NCBI GenBank assembly: GCA_964429745.1
Contig: CAYSDI010000001.1
Span: 1-64,000, forward strand
From: WGOA01 sp964429745
GTDB lineage: Bacteria; Bacteroidota; Bacteroidia; Chitinophagales; BACL12
Length of the DNA: 64,000 bases
Direction of reading: 5' to 3'
Below the pieces are notes generated by a model. The model was given only the letters and a program-made list of their open reading frames with translations. It was not told where the DNA came from and searched no databases. A program made the translations under genes and the position numbers. How positions within the stretch are numbered: the stretch's first letter is position 1; each line of letters starts with the position of its first letter. Of this stretch, positions 21,754-30,695 are shown in pieces.

Positions 21754-22581
21754 TTGCTGAAAGACAACAGAGGGACTTACCCATGGGTTTCGTACGCTTC
21801 ACCGGCGTTGGTGATTTTCTGCAAGACATTCAGCTATGCATTCGGTCACCTGGATCACGAACTTTTCGCCTGGATTGTACCGCTGGTTTTTGCAGGCTCA
21901 GCCTGGGGTAATGCTTATTCCGTGGATGCCTAACAGAACCGAAATAAGCCTGTGCAACCGGCTACTGGTTGGTCTGGACACATGCTCGCCTTTTTGTTAT
22001 CCATGGCGATGTTCATGTCCGTTTTGGCCAAGATGATCGGTGGCTGGCTGATCCTGGACAATCATGCGGTAGAAGCGCATTTCGCCTACAACTACTATGT
22101 CGTAGGGCGCCACGAGCTTTTAGCCACCCCTTTTCTGGGCATAAAATCGGGGTTCTTTGGGGAGTTCATGGACTGGACGGCGGTTTTGTTTGCGTTCAGC
22201 TTCATTTTGCTGATGTGGCGGCGCAGACTATTTCAGGCGCTGATTGGCGTGGCCTGCATTTTCCATTTCCTCAACATGGTCATGCTCAATATCCCGTTTA
22301 CAGAAAACATTGGTGCCTTTTTGGCTTTCGTCCCCTGGGATCGGGTCAAGGATAAAATTCGCAACATTCCCCGCCAATTTCCCCCTCGGACTATTGCTTT
22401 CTCTGTTGCTTTTACTGGGCTGTGCGCTCTTCCTTCCTGGGCTCGGCAGCCGGAAATCAGGTCGCTTTGGATGGACGCGGTGGAACTTTCCCTGATTGGG
22501 CTTTTCGGGGTGTTGATAGTTGGTGCTTTCCTGGTTCAAACCATCCGGCACACACGCAGAAAAGGTAACTTTGCCGGATAA
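21754..22581 (+). pseudogene. HTTM/DoxX-like membrane protein interrupted by in-frame stop
   Basis: One frame reads as a multi-helix membrane protein from about 21721 to 22581 but is broken by TAA at 21931-21933. The part before the stop (…FAWIVPLVFAGSAWG…) has no ATG. The part after it could start at GTG 21952 or ATG 21982 and gives about 200 residues with four or five membrane helices, including HMLAFLLSMAMFMSVLAK. The general look and the coupling to a DCC-family gene suggest the HTTM (gamma-carboxylase-like) family. It may be a pseudogene, a sequencing error, or a shorter functional gene. Confidence 0.45.
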
Positions 22582-22977
22582 ATGAAACAGGAAGGCGTAA
22601 TCTTGTTCGATGGGGTCTGCAACTTGTGCAACGGTGCAGTGGACTTTGTGATTCAACGGGATCGCAAAAGGGTGTTTCGCTTCGCCGCCTTGCAATCAGA
22701 AGTGGGCAGCACCTTGCTTAAGCAATACCCGCAACCTGCCGATTTAGACTCCATTGTCCTCGTCCTCGACCAACGCGCGTACGTTCGTTCCGGCGCGGCC
22801 ATCCGGATTGCGCGATCTCTGGGCTCCGGTTGGCCGCTCCTTTCGGTTTTCCTGGCTGTTCCTGCTCCCATTCGGGATTCCGTTTACGACTGGATTGCGA
22901 GAAACCGTTACCGGTGGTTTGGCCGCAAAGACACCTGCCGCCTGCCAAGCGCCGAAGAAAAGGCCTTGTTTTTGTAA
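22582..22977 (+). CDS. DCC-family thiol-disulfide oxidoreductase
   Basis: A 131-residue protein with the family signature ILFDGVCNLCNGAVDFVI at the start; its CxxC is the presumed redox site. The conserved FRFAALQS and RYRWFGR segments are also present. The family's exact substrate is not established. The ATG follows the stop of the preceding membrane protein with no gap, so the two are a translational pair; DCC proteins commonly accompany HTTM-type membrane proteins. Confidence 0.88.
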   Translation: MKQEGVILFDGVCNLCNGAVDFVIQRDRKRVFRFAALQSEVGSTLLKQYPQPADLDSIVLVLDQRAYVRSGAAIRIARSLGSGWPLLSVFLAVPAPIRDSVYDWIARNRYRWFGRKDTCRLPSAEEKALFL

Positions 22978-23052
22978 GCACCCTTTCTCTGCCTGTTGTA
23001 TCCGCTCCGCGTTGAGCCCGGAAAGACCAGCAGGAATTATTCCCGTTTCGTT

Positions 23053-23823
23053 ATGGATGTTGCCTCCACCAGGCGCTTTTTACGCGAAGTTCGCACCGGC
23101 AGCCTGATGCGCTACCCTGGTTTGCGCAAACCAGCGATTCTGATCGGCGGCTGTGGTCGCTCCGGCACGAGCATGCTGCTTTCTATGTTAGGCGCGCACC
23201 CAAACATTCAGGCCATTGGCATTGAAACCAATGTTTTTAACCAGCCCCGGCGCTGGAAGAGCGATCGGCTCAACCATTGGAACCACCAGCGCAAAATTGC
23301 TGACTTCTTGCTGCGAGCACCCATCAAAGCACAAGCCAACCGTTGGTGCGAGAAGACGCCGACCAATGTCTGGTACCTGGAGGACCTGTTGCGCGAATTT
23401 GGTTCGAACTTGCGCTTTGTGCACATTGTACGCGATGGCCGCGATGTGGTGACATCCGTACATCCTACCCTGAAGGGAGAATATTGGGTGGCCCCGGAAC
23501 GCTGGGTGCGCGACGTGCAACTCGGGGTAGCCTACAAAGATCATCCTCAGGTATATACGATTCGTTACGAAGACATCGTCGCCAACCGGGAACACGCTCT
23601 TGGTCACTTGCTGCAATTTTTAGGGCTGGACCTGCACCCGGACGTGCTGGCCCACGATAAAAAGACGACGGTGCGCACCATCAACGCTTGGGAGGGCGAA
23701 GTGCAGGCGGTTTATCAGTCATCCGTGGCCAAGTGGAAAGATCCGCAACATGCTTCCGTAGTGGAGGCGCTCAACCAATTTCAGGCTCCTTATCAGCTCT
23801 TGGAAAAGCTCGGCTACGTTTAG
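23053..23823 (+). CDS. Sulfotransferase family protein
   Basis: About 256 residues. The PAPS-binding P-loop-like motif GCGRSGTSML is near residues 33-42, and the 3'-phosphate motif VHIVRDGRDVVTS is in the middle. YTIRYEDIV and the C-terminal region fit the sulfotransferase-3 family. It would transfer sulfate from PAPS to a carbohydrate or other acceptor; in this locus that suggests a sulfated exopolysaccharide (inference). The open frame extends to 22996, but ATG 23053 gives the better N-terminus. Confidence 0.82.
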   Translation: MDVASTRRFLREVRTGSLMRYPGLRKPAILIGGCGRSGTSMLLSMLGAHPNIQAIGIETNVFNQPRRWKSDRLNHWNHQRKIADFLLRAPIKAQANRWCEKTPTNVWYLEDLLREFGSNLRFVHIVRDGRDVVTSVHPTLKGEYWVAPERWVRDVQLGVAYKDHPQVYTIRYEDIVANREHALGHLLQFLGLDLHPDVLAHDKKTTVRTINAWEGEVQAVYQSSVAKWKDPQHASVVEALNQFQAPYQLLEKLGYV

Positions 23824-23877
23824 GGCCTTGCAAAGAGGCCTGTGTCCTGAGCCAGCGCCCAATTATTTCCATCCTGA

Positions 23878-25551
23878 TCAGCGCACTCTAACCACCTGGT
23901 ATTTGTCGTTCTGAAAGACCACCGGGAACGCGGCTTTAGTGTCCTGAAACAGCACGGCATAAACTTGCGAGGATGCCGTAAGTTCGGAGGCTATTGCCTG
24001 GAAATTTTCTGCCGTTAAGGTGCGATAGCCCTTGTTCATGGTGCCAGGATCGCCACTGAACCCAACTTTTTCCATGCGCTTAAGCCATTCGGGGCCAAAA
24101 GCCTGGTTAAAAAAATTCTGGGTGCCATCGTTCCAGTCTACGTACACCGTGCGGTGGCTGTCCACCCGAAAACCGCGCTGCCCTGGCGGAACGATGAAAC
24201 CGGCGTCCATCGGCGTTTGATCACGCGCCCATATTTGCACGGCAACCCAGGGTACTTCTTGTTGGTTATCCAACCTGAATGACCGAAGGTAAAGTGACGC
24301 AGGCACGATCAGCAACATAAGGACCATGGGCACCATGACCAGTCGCGGCATAGGCCAGTGCCGGACGCGCACGCCGTACAAGGCGGTTGCCAGCAAGGCT
24401 GCCCACATCACCAACATGGCCAAGTATTTCATGGAATCCATTTCCAGCCAGGCTGGCGCCGCCAAAACAGTAGCAAACAGGGCGGTTTTCCACGAGAGGT
24501 CGCCACGCGTCGCGTCCACCATTCCCCGGGCCAAAACAATCATACCCAACATAAATGCAAAGGGATAACTGCGAAAAAACTGAAATTGAATAGGCAGCGA
24601 AAGCGGAATAAACTCAGAAAAAACAGTGCCCAGAACCGCCATTATTCCCACGGCGGTCCATGCTGCCAGAATGAGCCTGTCTTTGGGACCGGGCTTGTGG
24701 TTGCGCAGAACCAGCGCGATAGCCACCCAAAACAGGAAAGCGCGCAGCCAGCCATCCAAGGGCCAGGTAAAAGGAAAAACGTGGTAACTGGAGCGCAGGG
24801 CCAGAATGTCCAGCCAACCCGGCAACGGGGTGCCGGCGGGCATGACGGGTTTCAGCCCGCTGACTTTGAGCCAAAGCCCAGGCATTGCGGTGGCTGCTCC
24901 CGCAAGCACACCAAGGCCAAAACGGACCACATCGCTCTTCCAGCTTGGTTCTTTCCGGGTTTCCCACAGCGCGTAACAACCCGCTATTCCAATCATAAAC
25001 CCGATGTAAAAGGCGGAAAGTGGGTGGACGCAAAAAGCCAGACCTGTGGCGGCAAAGGCCGCTATCCAACGGCGCTCCAGCATCCGGGCAAGAGCCAGAA
25101 ATTCCAGAGGCAACACAGCAGTGCGCTCCATCAAATGGCTTTCCATCGTGCCCACGTAGCCGATTGTTTTGGTGCCAAACAGCAAAAACAAACAGGCTAC
25201 CGCTGCCATCGCCCGGCATCCGGTCAGCACCCTGGCAAGGTGGAAAAAAGCGGCAAAGGTGAGTGCCGTCACCAACAGGTGCAGGCCGAAAAACAAGTTC
25301 GGCAAGGACCACCCTGTAGCGCGGAGCAGGCCCGCCATTCCATCAAGAAACCACGTATAAAAATAATCAACTTCAGCAAGTACGTAATCTCCGGGAAAGT
25401 ATTCCGGGTAGGCCTTTTCCCAGATGAATGGAAGGGTAACAAAATGGTTGTCCACCCCAAAGGAATAGGGGTTGGTGCCAAAGAGCGAGGCGAGGGAAAG
25501 GAGGAAGAAAAACAGCAGTTGCTGCAGCTTTTCCGTACGAAGTGCTGTCAT
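23878..25551 (-). CDS. Polytopic membrane protein, GT-C-like
   Basis: A 557-residue protein with roughly ten or more hydrophobic helices and a C-terminal soluble region of about 130 residues (from roughly 425). The topology (first periplasmic loop containing DNHFVTLPFIWEK and GDYVLAEVDYFYT, many helices, terminal periplasmic domain) resembles GT-C glycosyltransferases that use lipid-linked sugars, but no diagnostic motif was confirmed. Lying inside the exopolysaccharide locus, it may add a side sugar. It is transcribed opposite to its neighbours; 212 bp separate it from the flippase start with no gene seen. Confidence 0.6.
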   Translation of the reverse strand: MTALRTEKLQQLLFFFLLSLASLFGTNPYSFGVDNHFVTLPFIWEKAYPEYFPGDYVLAEVDYFYTWFLDGMAGLLRATGWSLPNLFFGLHLLVTALTFAAFFHLARVLTGCRAMAAVACLFLLFGTKTIGYVGTMESHLMERTAVLPLEFLALARMLERRWIAAFAATGLAFCVHPLSAFYIGFMIGIAGCYALWETRKEPSWKSDVVRFGLGVLAGAATAMPGLWLKVSGLKPVMPAGTPLPGWLDILALRSSYHVFPFTWPLDGWLRAFLFWVAIALVLRNHKPGPKDRLILAAWTAVGIMAVLGTVFSEFIPLSLPIQFQFFRSYPFAFMLGMIVLARGMVDATRGDLSWKTALFATVLAAPAWLEMDSMKYLAMLVMWAALLATALYGVRVRHWPMPRLVMVPMVLMLLIVPASLYLRSFRLDNQQEVPWVAVQIWARDQTPMDAGFIVPPGQRGFRVDSHRTVYVDWNDGTQNFFNQAFGPEWLKRMEKVGFSGDPGTMNKGYRTLTAENFQAIASELTASSQVYAVLFQDTKAAFPVVFQNDKYQVVRVR

Positions 25552-25763
25552 AAAAAGCGGAAAAAAATCATGGGCAGAACCATGGCTTCAGGCCAAGGAA
25601 AAATAAAAGTAATTTCCTCTGGAATGAAACCGGCTACAAAAGCGCTTATAAGCCTTCGGGCGAAGTATACGTCGTAACTTGTTCCCTTGTTTTGCGTCTG
25701 ATTTGGGGTAAGGTATTTATCCATGAATTTTTTGGTGCTGGTAAGCCAGACCGCCCTTGACAA

Positions 25764-27155
25764 ATGAGTTCCCAAACGCGGAAGTACTGGCTGACCTCTG
25801 CCCTGTTTACGGTCTCCGATCGTCTGGCTGTGCAGGTTTTTGGCATGGGTACGGTCATGATCATGCTTCGGCATTTTGCGGATCGCCCGGAAACTTACGG
25901 GGTTTGGGCGATGTATCTCATGCTGGCTTCCTTTTTAGAAGTATCGCGCAATGGGCTGATTCAAAGTGCGTTGATCAAATTCCTCAACGGTTCCACCGAT
26001 TCAGACTATGCCAAGATACTTACAGCATCTGCGTCCCTCAATTTTGCCTTTACGGCGGTTACCGGTTGCGCTTTGCTTTTAGCGGCTCCCTGGTTGGAGC
26101 AATTGGTCAAAGCTCCAGGACTCAGCGTTTTGATGCGCGTCTATGTGCTGACCAATCTTTTGTTGCTGCCCATGGTTCATTTTAACTTCCTGCAACAGGC
26201 TAACTTACATTTTAAAGGGATTTTTTGGACCAACTTGCTCCGTCAGGGCTTGTTTTTTGCGGCTGTTGCCGGCATTGTACTGAGTGGCAAGCGATTGGAG
26301 TTGCTCGATCTTGCCTGGATTCAGTCGGGATTGGCGATTTTGGCTTCCCTGCTGTCCTGGTACCACGGCCGGCAATTCATTCGCATGAACCGGCGTCCCG
26401 AATGGGGTTGGTTCAGTGAGTTAGGCCGTTACGGGTTCTACACGTTCGGCACAAACCTCAGTACCATGCTGTACAAGACCATGGACCGACTCATGCTTGG
26501 CATCCTGCTGCCAACCCAGGCTGCTGCCATGCACGCTGTGGCCCTCTTTGACCCTGCCATGCGCATTACTAATGTTATGGAGATTCCCATTCAGTCGATG
26601 GCAGCGATGAGTTTTCCCCAGAGCGCTAAGCGGATGGCGGAAGAGGGCATTGGAGCCGTGAAACATTTGTATGAAAAATCCGTAGGAACCGTTCTCGCTT
26701 TGCTGTTGCCTATTTGTGTGGCGGTCCTCTTGTTTCCAGAATCATTTATCATAGCATTGGCCGGGCGTTCAGATGCTTTTAAAGGCGCTGCGGCTATCCT
26801 TCAGGTCACCATCTTTTACACGATGTTTGTGCCCTATGGGCGCCAATTCGGCATCGTGATGGACACCATCGGTAAGCCAAACTTCAATTTTGTCTTTGTG
26901 TTGAGCGGGGCGCTGATGAACCTGGTGTCTACCTACTTTTTTATCCGGGCTTATGGCGTCATTGGCGCCGCTTATGGCACCCTGCTGACCTTGATGTTGA
27001 AATTCGTGGTGCAGCAGGTATTGCTTTACCACTATTTGCGCATCCGCACCTTTAGGCCGCTTTTGCACAGTTTTCAGTTGTACAAGAAAGGCTTGACCCT
27101 GGGTTGGGCTTTGCTGCGCAATCCCGCCGCGTTTCGTCAATTGCTGTCCAAGTAA
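25764..27155 (+). CDS. Oligosaccharide flippase (Wzx-like)
   Basis: A 463-residue inner-membrane protein with about 12-14 helices of the MATE/MOP superfamily polysaccharide-export type. It would flip the lipid-linked repeat unit to the periplasm. Family-like features are the N-terminal SALFTVSDRLAVQVFGMGTVMIM and the central GRYGFYTFGTNLSTMLYKTMDRLMLG. It begins a tight plus-strand run: the next gene starts 5 nt after its stop. Confidence 0.85.
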   Translation: MSSQTRKYWLTSALFTVSDRLAVQVFGMGTVMIMLRHFADRPETYGVWAMYLMLASFLEVSRNGLIQSALIKFLNGSTDSDYAKILTASASLNFAFTAVTGCALLLAAPWLEQLVKAPGLSVLMRVYVLTNLLLLPMVHFNFLQQANLHFKGIFWTNLLRQGLFFAAVAGIVLSGKRLELLDLAWIQSGLAILASLLSWYHGRQFIRMNRRPEWGWFSELGRYGFYTFGTNLSTMLYKTMDRLMLGILLPTQAAAMHAVALFDPAMRITNVMEIPIQSMAAMSFPQSAKRMAEEGIGAVKHLYEKSVGTVLALLLPICVAVLLFPESFIIALAGRSDAFKGAAAILQVTIFYTMFVPYGRQFGIVMDTIGKPNFNFVFVLSGALMNLVSTYFFIRAYGVIGAAYGTLLTLMLKFVVQQVLLYHYLRIRTFRPLLHSFQLYKKGLTLGWALLRNPAAFRQLLSK

Positions 27156-27160
27156 AGGCC

Positions 27161-28390
27161 GTGGGCGTAACCGACTACGATATTGTTATTTGCACTATGT
27201 CCCGCTGGGATGGCGAAGTGTCATCCGCTATTTTCTCGCTGGCTAAAGAGCTGGCGCTGCGGCGACGCGTTTACTATTGGGATCATCCTTTTTCGGTTAA
27301 GGACCTGGTTCAAAACTGGAGCAGCCCCATGCTGGCCTCCCGCAAAACAAATTTGCTCCGGGGGAAGTTACTGGTGCGTTCTGTACCCGGCACTCCTGCG
27401 GGATTTTGTGCGGTTACGCCTCCCCTGACCTTGCCGATTAACTTTTTGCCGGCCGGATGGCTGTATGAAGCCGGTTCTGCCTGGAACGACCGGGTGTTAA
27501 ACCGCGCGTTGAATCAGCTTTTAGCTTCAGAAAACATCAGTCGCTTCGTGTTTCTGAACTCCTTCGACCCGTTTTTTTTCAGAAAGCTTGAAGTTAACCC
27601 GCAAGCGTTGTTGCGCATTTACCAGAGCCGCGATGACATCAGCCAAGAGCCCTACATCGCCAGGCATGGCCGGTACCTGGAGCGGGAACAACTGGATCGG
27701 GCCGAATTGCGGCTGGCTACCTCGCAAGGCTTGCGCCACCTGTTGCACCGGTCAAGTGCCCCTGTTCATCGGCTGGCTAATGGCGCGGACACTGCGCTGT
27801 TTAGTCAGGCCTTGAACCCCGCCCCCCTCCCCCCCGACTGGCCGTCCGGTGCAATCGGAAAACCCGTGGTTGGCTACATCGGCAGTTTCAGCGCTTTGCG
27901 CCTGGATTACCCCCTGTTGCGGTTTGTGGTGAATAAGCACCCGGACAAGGCATTCGTCTTCCTGGGCAGCGGCAATTTTGAAGACCAGGAACTTGCCGCC
28001 CTTCCAAACGTACACCTCATCGGTCCTCGACCACTGGTATCTTTACCGGATTACTTGCGCGGGATGGACGCAACCTTGATCCCATTTCTCTGCAATACCC
28101 TGACCAGCAGCATCTATCCCTTGAAAATCAACGAATACCTCGCTGCGGGTAAACCCGTCATTTCGACCAATTTTTCTGCCGATGTGCGGGAATTCGCTCC
28201 TGTTGTGCACTTAGCCGACTCAGCGGAGTCTTTCTCCGCAGGGCTAAGCAAAGCGCTTGAAGCCGACAGCGCGGGACAGCGCCAAGCGCGATGTGCCACG
28301 GCTGCCAAGAACTCCTGGACCGAGCGCGCGGCAACTTTTGAACGCCTTGTAGAAGAGACCTTGGCCAAATCTGCTGCATGGGCGCATTAA
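27161..28390 (+). CDS. Glycosyltransferase, GT-B fold (GT4-like)
   Basis: About 409 residues. The N-terminal half begins DYDIVICTMSRWDGE. The C-terminal half holds GYIGSFSALRLDYPL and PLKINEYLAAGKPVISTN, the nucleotide-sugar binding segment of GT4-like enzymes. GTG 27161 is chosen because it lies 5 nt after the flippase stop; an upstream ATG at 27104 would overlap the flippase by 52 nt. A C6-T-C7 tract (27822-27835) encodes NPAPLPPDW and could be slippage-prone. It overlaps the acetyltransferase gene by 13 nt. Confidence 0.8.
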   Translation: MGVTDYDIVICTMSRWDGEVSSAIFSLAKELALRRRVYYWDHPFSVKDLVQNWSSPMLASRKTNLLRGKLLVRSVPGTPAGFCAVTPPLTLPINFLPAGWLYEAGSAWNDRVLNRALNQLLASENISRFVFLNSFDPFFFRKLEVNPQALLRIYQSRDDISQEPYIARHGRYLEREQLDRAELRLATSQGLRHLLHRSSAPVHRLANGADTALFSQALNPAPLPPDWPSGAIGKPVVGYIGSFSALRLDYPLLRFVVNKHPDKAFVFLGSGNFEDQELAALPNVHLIGPRPLVSLPDYLRGMDATLIPFLCNTLTSSIYPLKINEYLAAGKPVISTNFSADVREFAPVVHLADSAESFSAGLSKALEADSAGQRQARCATAAKNSWTERAATFERLVEETLAKSAAWAH

Positions 28391-29001
28391 CCGACCGCAT
28401 ACAGGCCAATCCCGGGCTAAAAAAATGGTTGCACTGGATGATGGTGCCCCGTGGACAGGCCCGACCCAGGCTCTGGGTCAGCTTGCTGCTCAATCCGTTT
28501 AAACACGAGCGGGGCCAAGGCTCGCGCATTTGCCGCCGAACGCGTTTGGACGTTTTGCCGTTCCGTCCGTTCCGTCTGGGTGCCGGTTCCACCATTGAAG
28601 ATTTTGCTACGGTCAACAACGGCGTAGGGGCGGTGCTAATCGGGGATCGTACCCGGATTGGAATTGGCTGTGTGCTCATCGGGCCGGTTACCATCGGTTC
28701 AGATGTGATGCTGGCCCAAAACATCGTTTGCTCAGGCCTGAACCACGGTTATACGGACATCAATACCCCCATTGCGGACCAGCCCGTGAGCACAGCAGAA
28801 ATTGTCATTGAGGACGAAGTTTGGATCGGCGCTAATGCTGTGATTACGGCTGGCGTCCGTGTTGGAAAACACAGTGTGGTGGGGGGGGGCAGCGTCGTTA
28901 CCCGCGATGTGCCGCCCTATTGCGTCGTGGGCGGAAATCCAGCGCGCATCCTACGCCGTTACGATGAAAAAAGTGCAACCTGGGTCAGGACGAGTGCTTA
29001 A
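28378..29001 (+). CDS. Left-handed beta-helix acyltransferase
   Basis: A 207-residue hexapeptide-repeat O-acetyltransferase (WcaF/VatB-like). The repeats cover roughly 70-195, for example IGDRTRIGIGCVLIGPVTIGS, then the loop with NHGYTD (catalytic His) and the typical end VTRDVPPYCVVGGNPARILR. It probably acetylates a sugar of the exopolysaccharide, using acetyl-CoA in the cytosol. A G9 tract at 28881-28889 lies in the coding region (VVGGGSVV); a one-base slip would truncate the protein after the core repeats. Confidence 0.88.
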   Translation: MGALTDRIQANPGLKKWLHWMMVPRGQARPRLWVSLLLNPFKHERGQGSRICRRTRLDVLPFRPFRLGAGSTIEDFATVNNGVGAVLIGDRTRIGIGCVLIGPVTIGSDVMLAQNIVCSGLNHGYTDINTPIADQPVSTAEIVIEDEVWIGANAVITAGVRVGKHSVVGGGSVVTRDVPPYCVVGGNPARILRRYDEKSATWVRTSA

Positions 29002-29015
29002 GTCAACACCGCATC

Positions 29016-29156
29016 ATGTTACCAAGAAGCAAAGACAAAGCGGGGCAAAAACGCCCGGAACTCACGCAACTGGAGCGCGTGGGCCAAGCACTGTTAATCT
29101 TTCTGACTGGCGGGCTTTTGATCTTTATCTACCTTTGGATCGTCGTATTGGCGTAA
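29016..29156 (+). CDS. Small single-helix membrane protein, 46 aa
   Basis: A short frame starting ATG 29016 and ending TAA 29154-29156. A basic/polar N-terminus (MLPRSKDKAGQKRPELTQ…) precedes one clear transmembrane helix (ALLIFLTGGLLIFIYLWIVV). It fits neatly between the acetyltransferase (15 nt upstream) and the polymerase gene (48 nt downstream) on the same strand, which supports it being a real gene. I recognise no family; it may assist the polymerase complex. Confidence 0.55.
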   Translation: MLPRSKDKAGQKRPELTQLERVGQALLIFLTGGLLIFIYLWIVVLA

Positions 29157-29204
29157 CGATAGCGCTCAAACCAGAGATACTGTTTCTTATGCATATAGTT
29201 TTCT

Positions 29205-30695
29205 ATGCGAATTACGATCGGCAATAATAACCAGCAACCAAGCCAGCGTCAGAGTTTCTTTAAACGCCATGTAGTTTTAGAGAAATTTCTGACCATCCCC
29301 GGAGCGATTATGCTTGCTCTGGCAGGGTTGTTGTTCAGTCTCATCATTGCCAGCTATGGCAGCACGGTGGGCGTTATCCTGATGGGTGCCATCATCGGGA
29401 TTCCGGTAGTGGCTGCGTGCATGATTGATATGCGATTTGGGGTAATGTTTTTGGTGGTGGTTTCCTACTTTTTGTTGGAATTGAAGAAAGTTGTGGATGT
29501 GCCATTCGGGATTTTTCTCGATGCGGGAATTCTGCTTTTGTTCATCGCTATGTTGTTCCGGCAGGCCGAGGAACACGACTGGCGTTTTGCTGACAACCCC
29601 ATTTCCTGGTGGGTGCTTGCCTGGATCTTTCTCAATATCCTCCAAGTTATCAACCCTGTTGCGGAATCCCGCGAAGCCTGGATGTACACCGTTCGCGGCA
29701 TGGCAGGAACCATCGTCTTTTTTTACGTCATCCTCTATACGCTCAGCGATTACGCTTACATCATTCGCCTGTTGAAACTTGTCATTGGATTGAGTTTTCT
29801 GGTGGGTCTGTTTTCCTTTTACCAGGAGTACTTTGGTCTCCCGCCCTGGGAACAGCGGTGGATGATGAGCGATATTGAACGGTATAAACTGATCTACCAA
29901 GGCGGCAGAATCCGTTTGTTCTCCTTTTTATCCGATCCCACCACTTTTGGCATCATGATGGCCTATATGGTGGTGCTCTGCTTTTCCCTGTTTTTTGGAC
30001 CTTGGAAACGCCGTACTAAAGTGCTGTTAATAATTGGCGGATTTGTGATGCTCCTGGGTTGCTTTTGGTCAGGAACTCGCACTGCTTACATCGTCATTCC
30101 CGCAGGCATCTTTTTTGTTACGCTAATGGCCATCACCAAACGGCAATGGAACCTGGTTGTTTTCTCCGGGGTCATGATGACCGGGGGAATTTTTCTGACC
30201 CAAATCCCTACGAGCAATAATACACTTTATCGTTTTCAAACTGCGTTCAACCCTTCAGAAGACCGCTCTTACCAAGTGCGGCTCAATACGCAGGCGCGGA
30301 TCAAAAGCATTGTGCAGCAGCACCCTTTTGGCGGTGGCCTGGGCAGTTGCGGCGCCTGGGGAAAGCGTTTTTCCCCCTACACGGTTTTTGCTGAAATAGA
30401 GCCGGACTCCGGTTATGTGCGCGTAGCCGTGGAACTGGGCTGGGTGGGTCTGATCATTTACATGGGTTTACTTTTTACGGCCATGGCTGTCAGCATCCAG
30501 AATTTTATGCGCTGCCGGGACCCAGGCATCGTAAATCTCTACATGGGTTTAACCGGTGTTATTTTTGCGTTGATCGTGGCCAATTACGGACAAGAGGCCA
30601 TTGTTCTGCTGCCCAACAGCATTGTTTTTTACATTGTGCTGGCTGTAGTGGTTCGGTTGAAAGATTTTGATCCACAGTATATTCGCAACAATTGA
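29205..30695 (+). CDS. O-antigen ligase/polymerase family membrane protein (Wzy-like)
   Basis: A 496-residue inner-membrane protein with about 12 helices and a large periplasmic loop after GSCGAWGKRF. The Wzy_C-type region is recognisable (GTRTAYIVIPAGIFF; QQHPFGGGLGSCG). It probably polymerises flipped repeat units in the periplasm. Its stop overlaps the ATG of the next glycosyltransferase (TGATG), showing tight coupling. Confidence 0.82.
   Translation: MRITIGNNNQQPSQRQSFFKRHVVLEKFLTIPGAIMLALAGLLFSLIIASYGSTVGVILMGAIIGIPVVAACMIDMRFGVMFLVVVSYFLLELKKVVDVPFGIFLDAGILLLFIAMLFRQAEEHDWRFADNPISWWVLAWIFLNILQVINPVAESREAWMYTVRGMAGTIVFFYVILYTLSDYAYIIRLLKLVIGLSFLVGLFSFYQEYFGLPPWEQRWMMSDIERYKLIYQGGRIRLFSFLSDPTTFGIMMAYMVVLCFSLFFGPWKRRTKVLLIIGGFVMLLGCFWSGTRTAYIVIPAGIFFVTLMAITKRQWNLVVFSGVMMTGGIFLTQIPTSNNTLYRFQTAFNPSEDRSYQVRLNTQARIKSIVQQHPFGGGLGSCGAWGKRFSPYTVFAEIEPDSGYVRVAVELGWVGLIIYMGLLFTAMAVSIQNFMRCRDPGIVNLYMGLTGVIFALIVANYGQEAIVLLPNSIVFYIVLAVVVRLKDFDPQYIRNN

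Noticed and set aside
24358..25677. Open frame of about 439 codons antisense to the GT-C-like protein
   Set aside because: It has low-complexity His/Gln/Lys-rich composition typical of a reversed membrane-protein gene.
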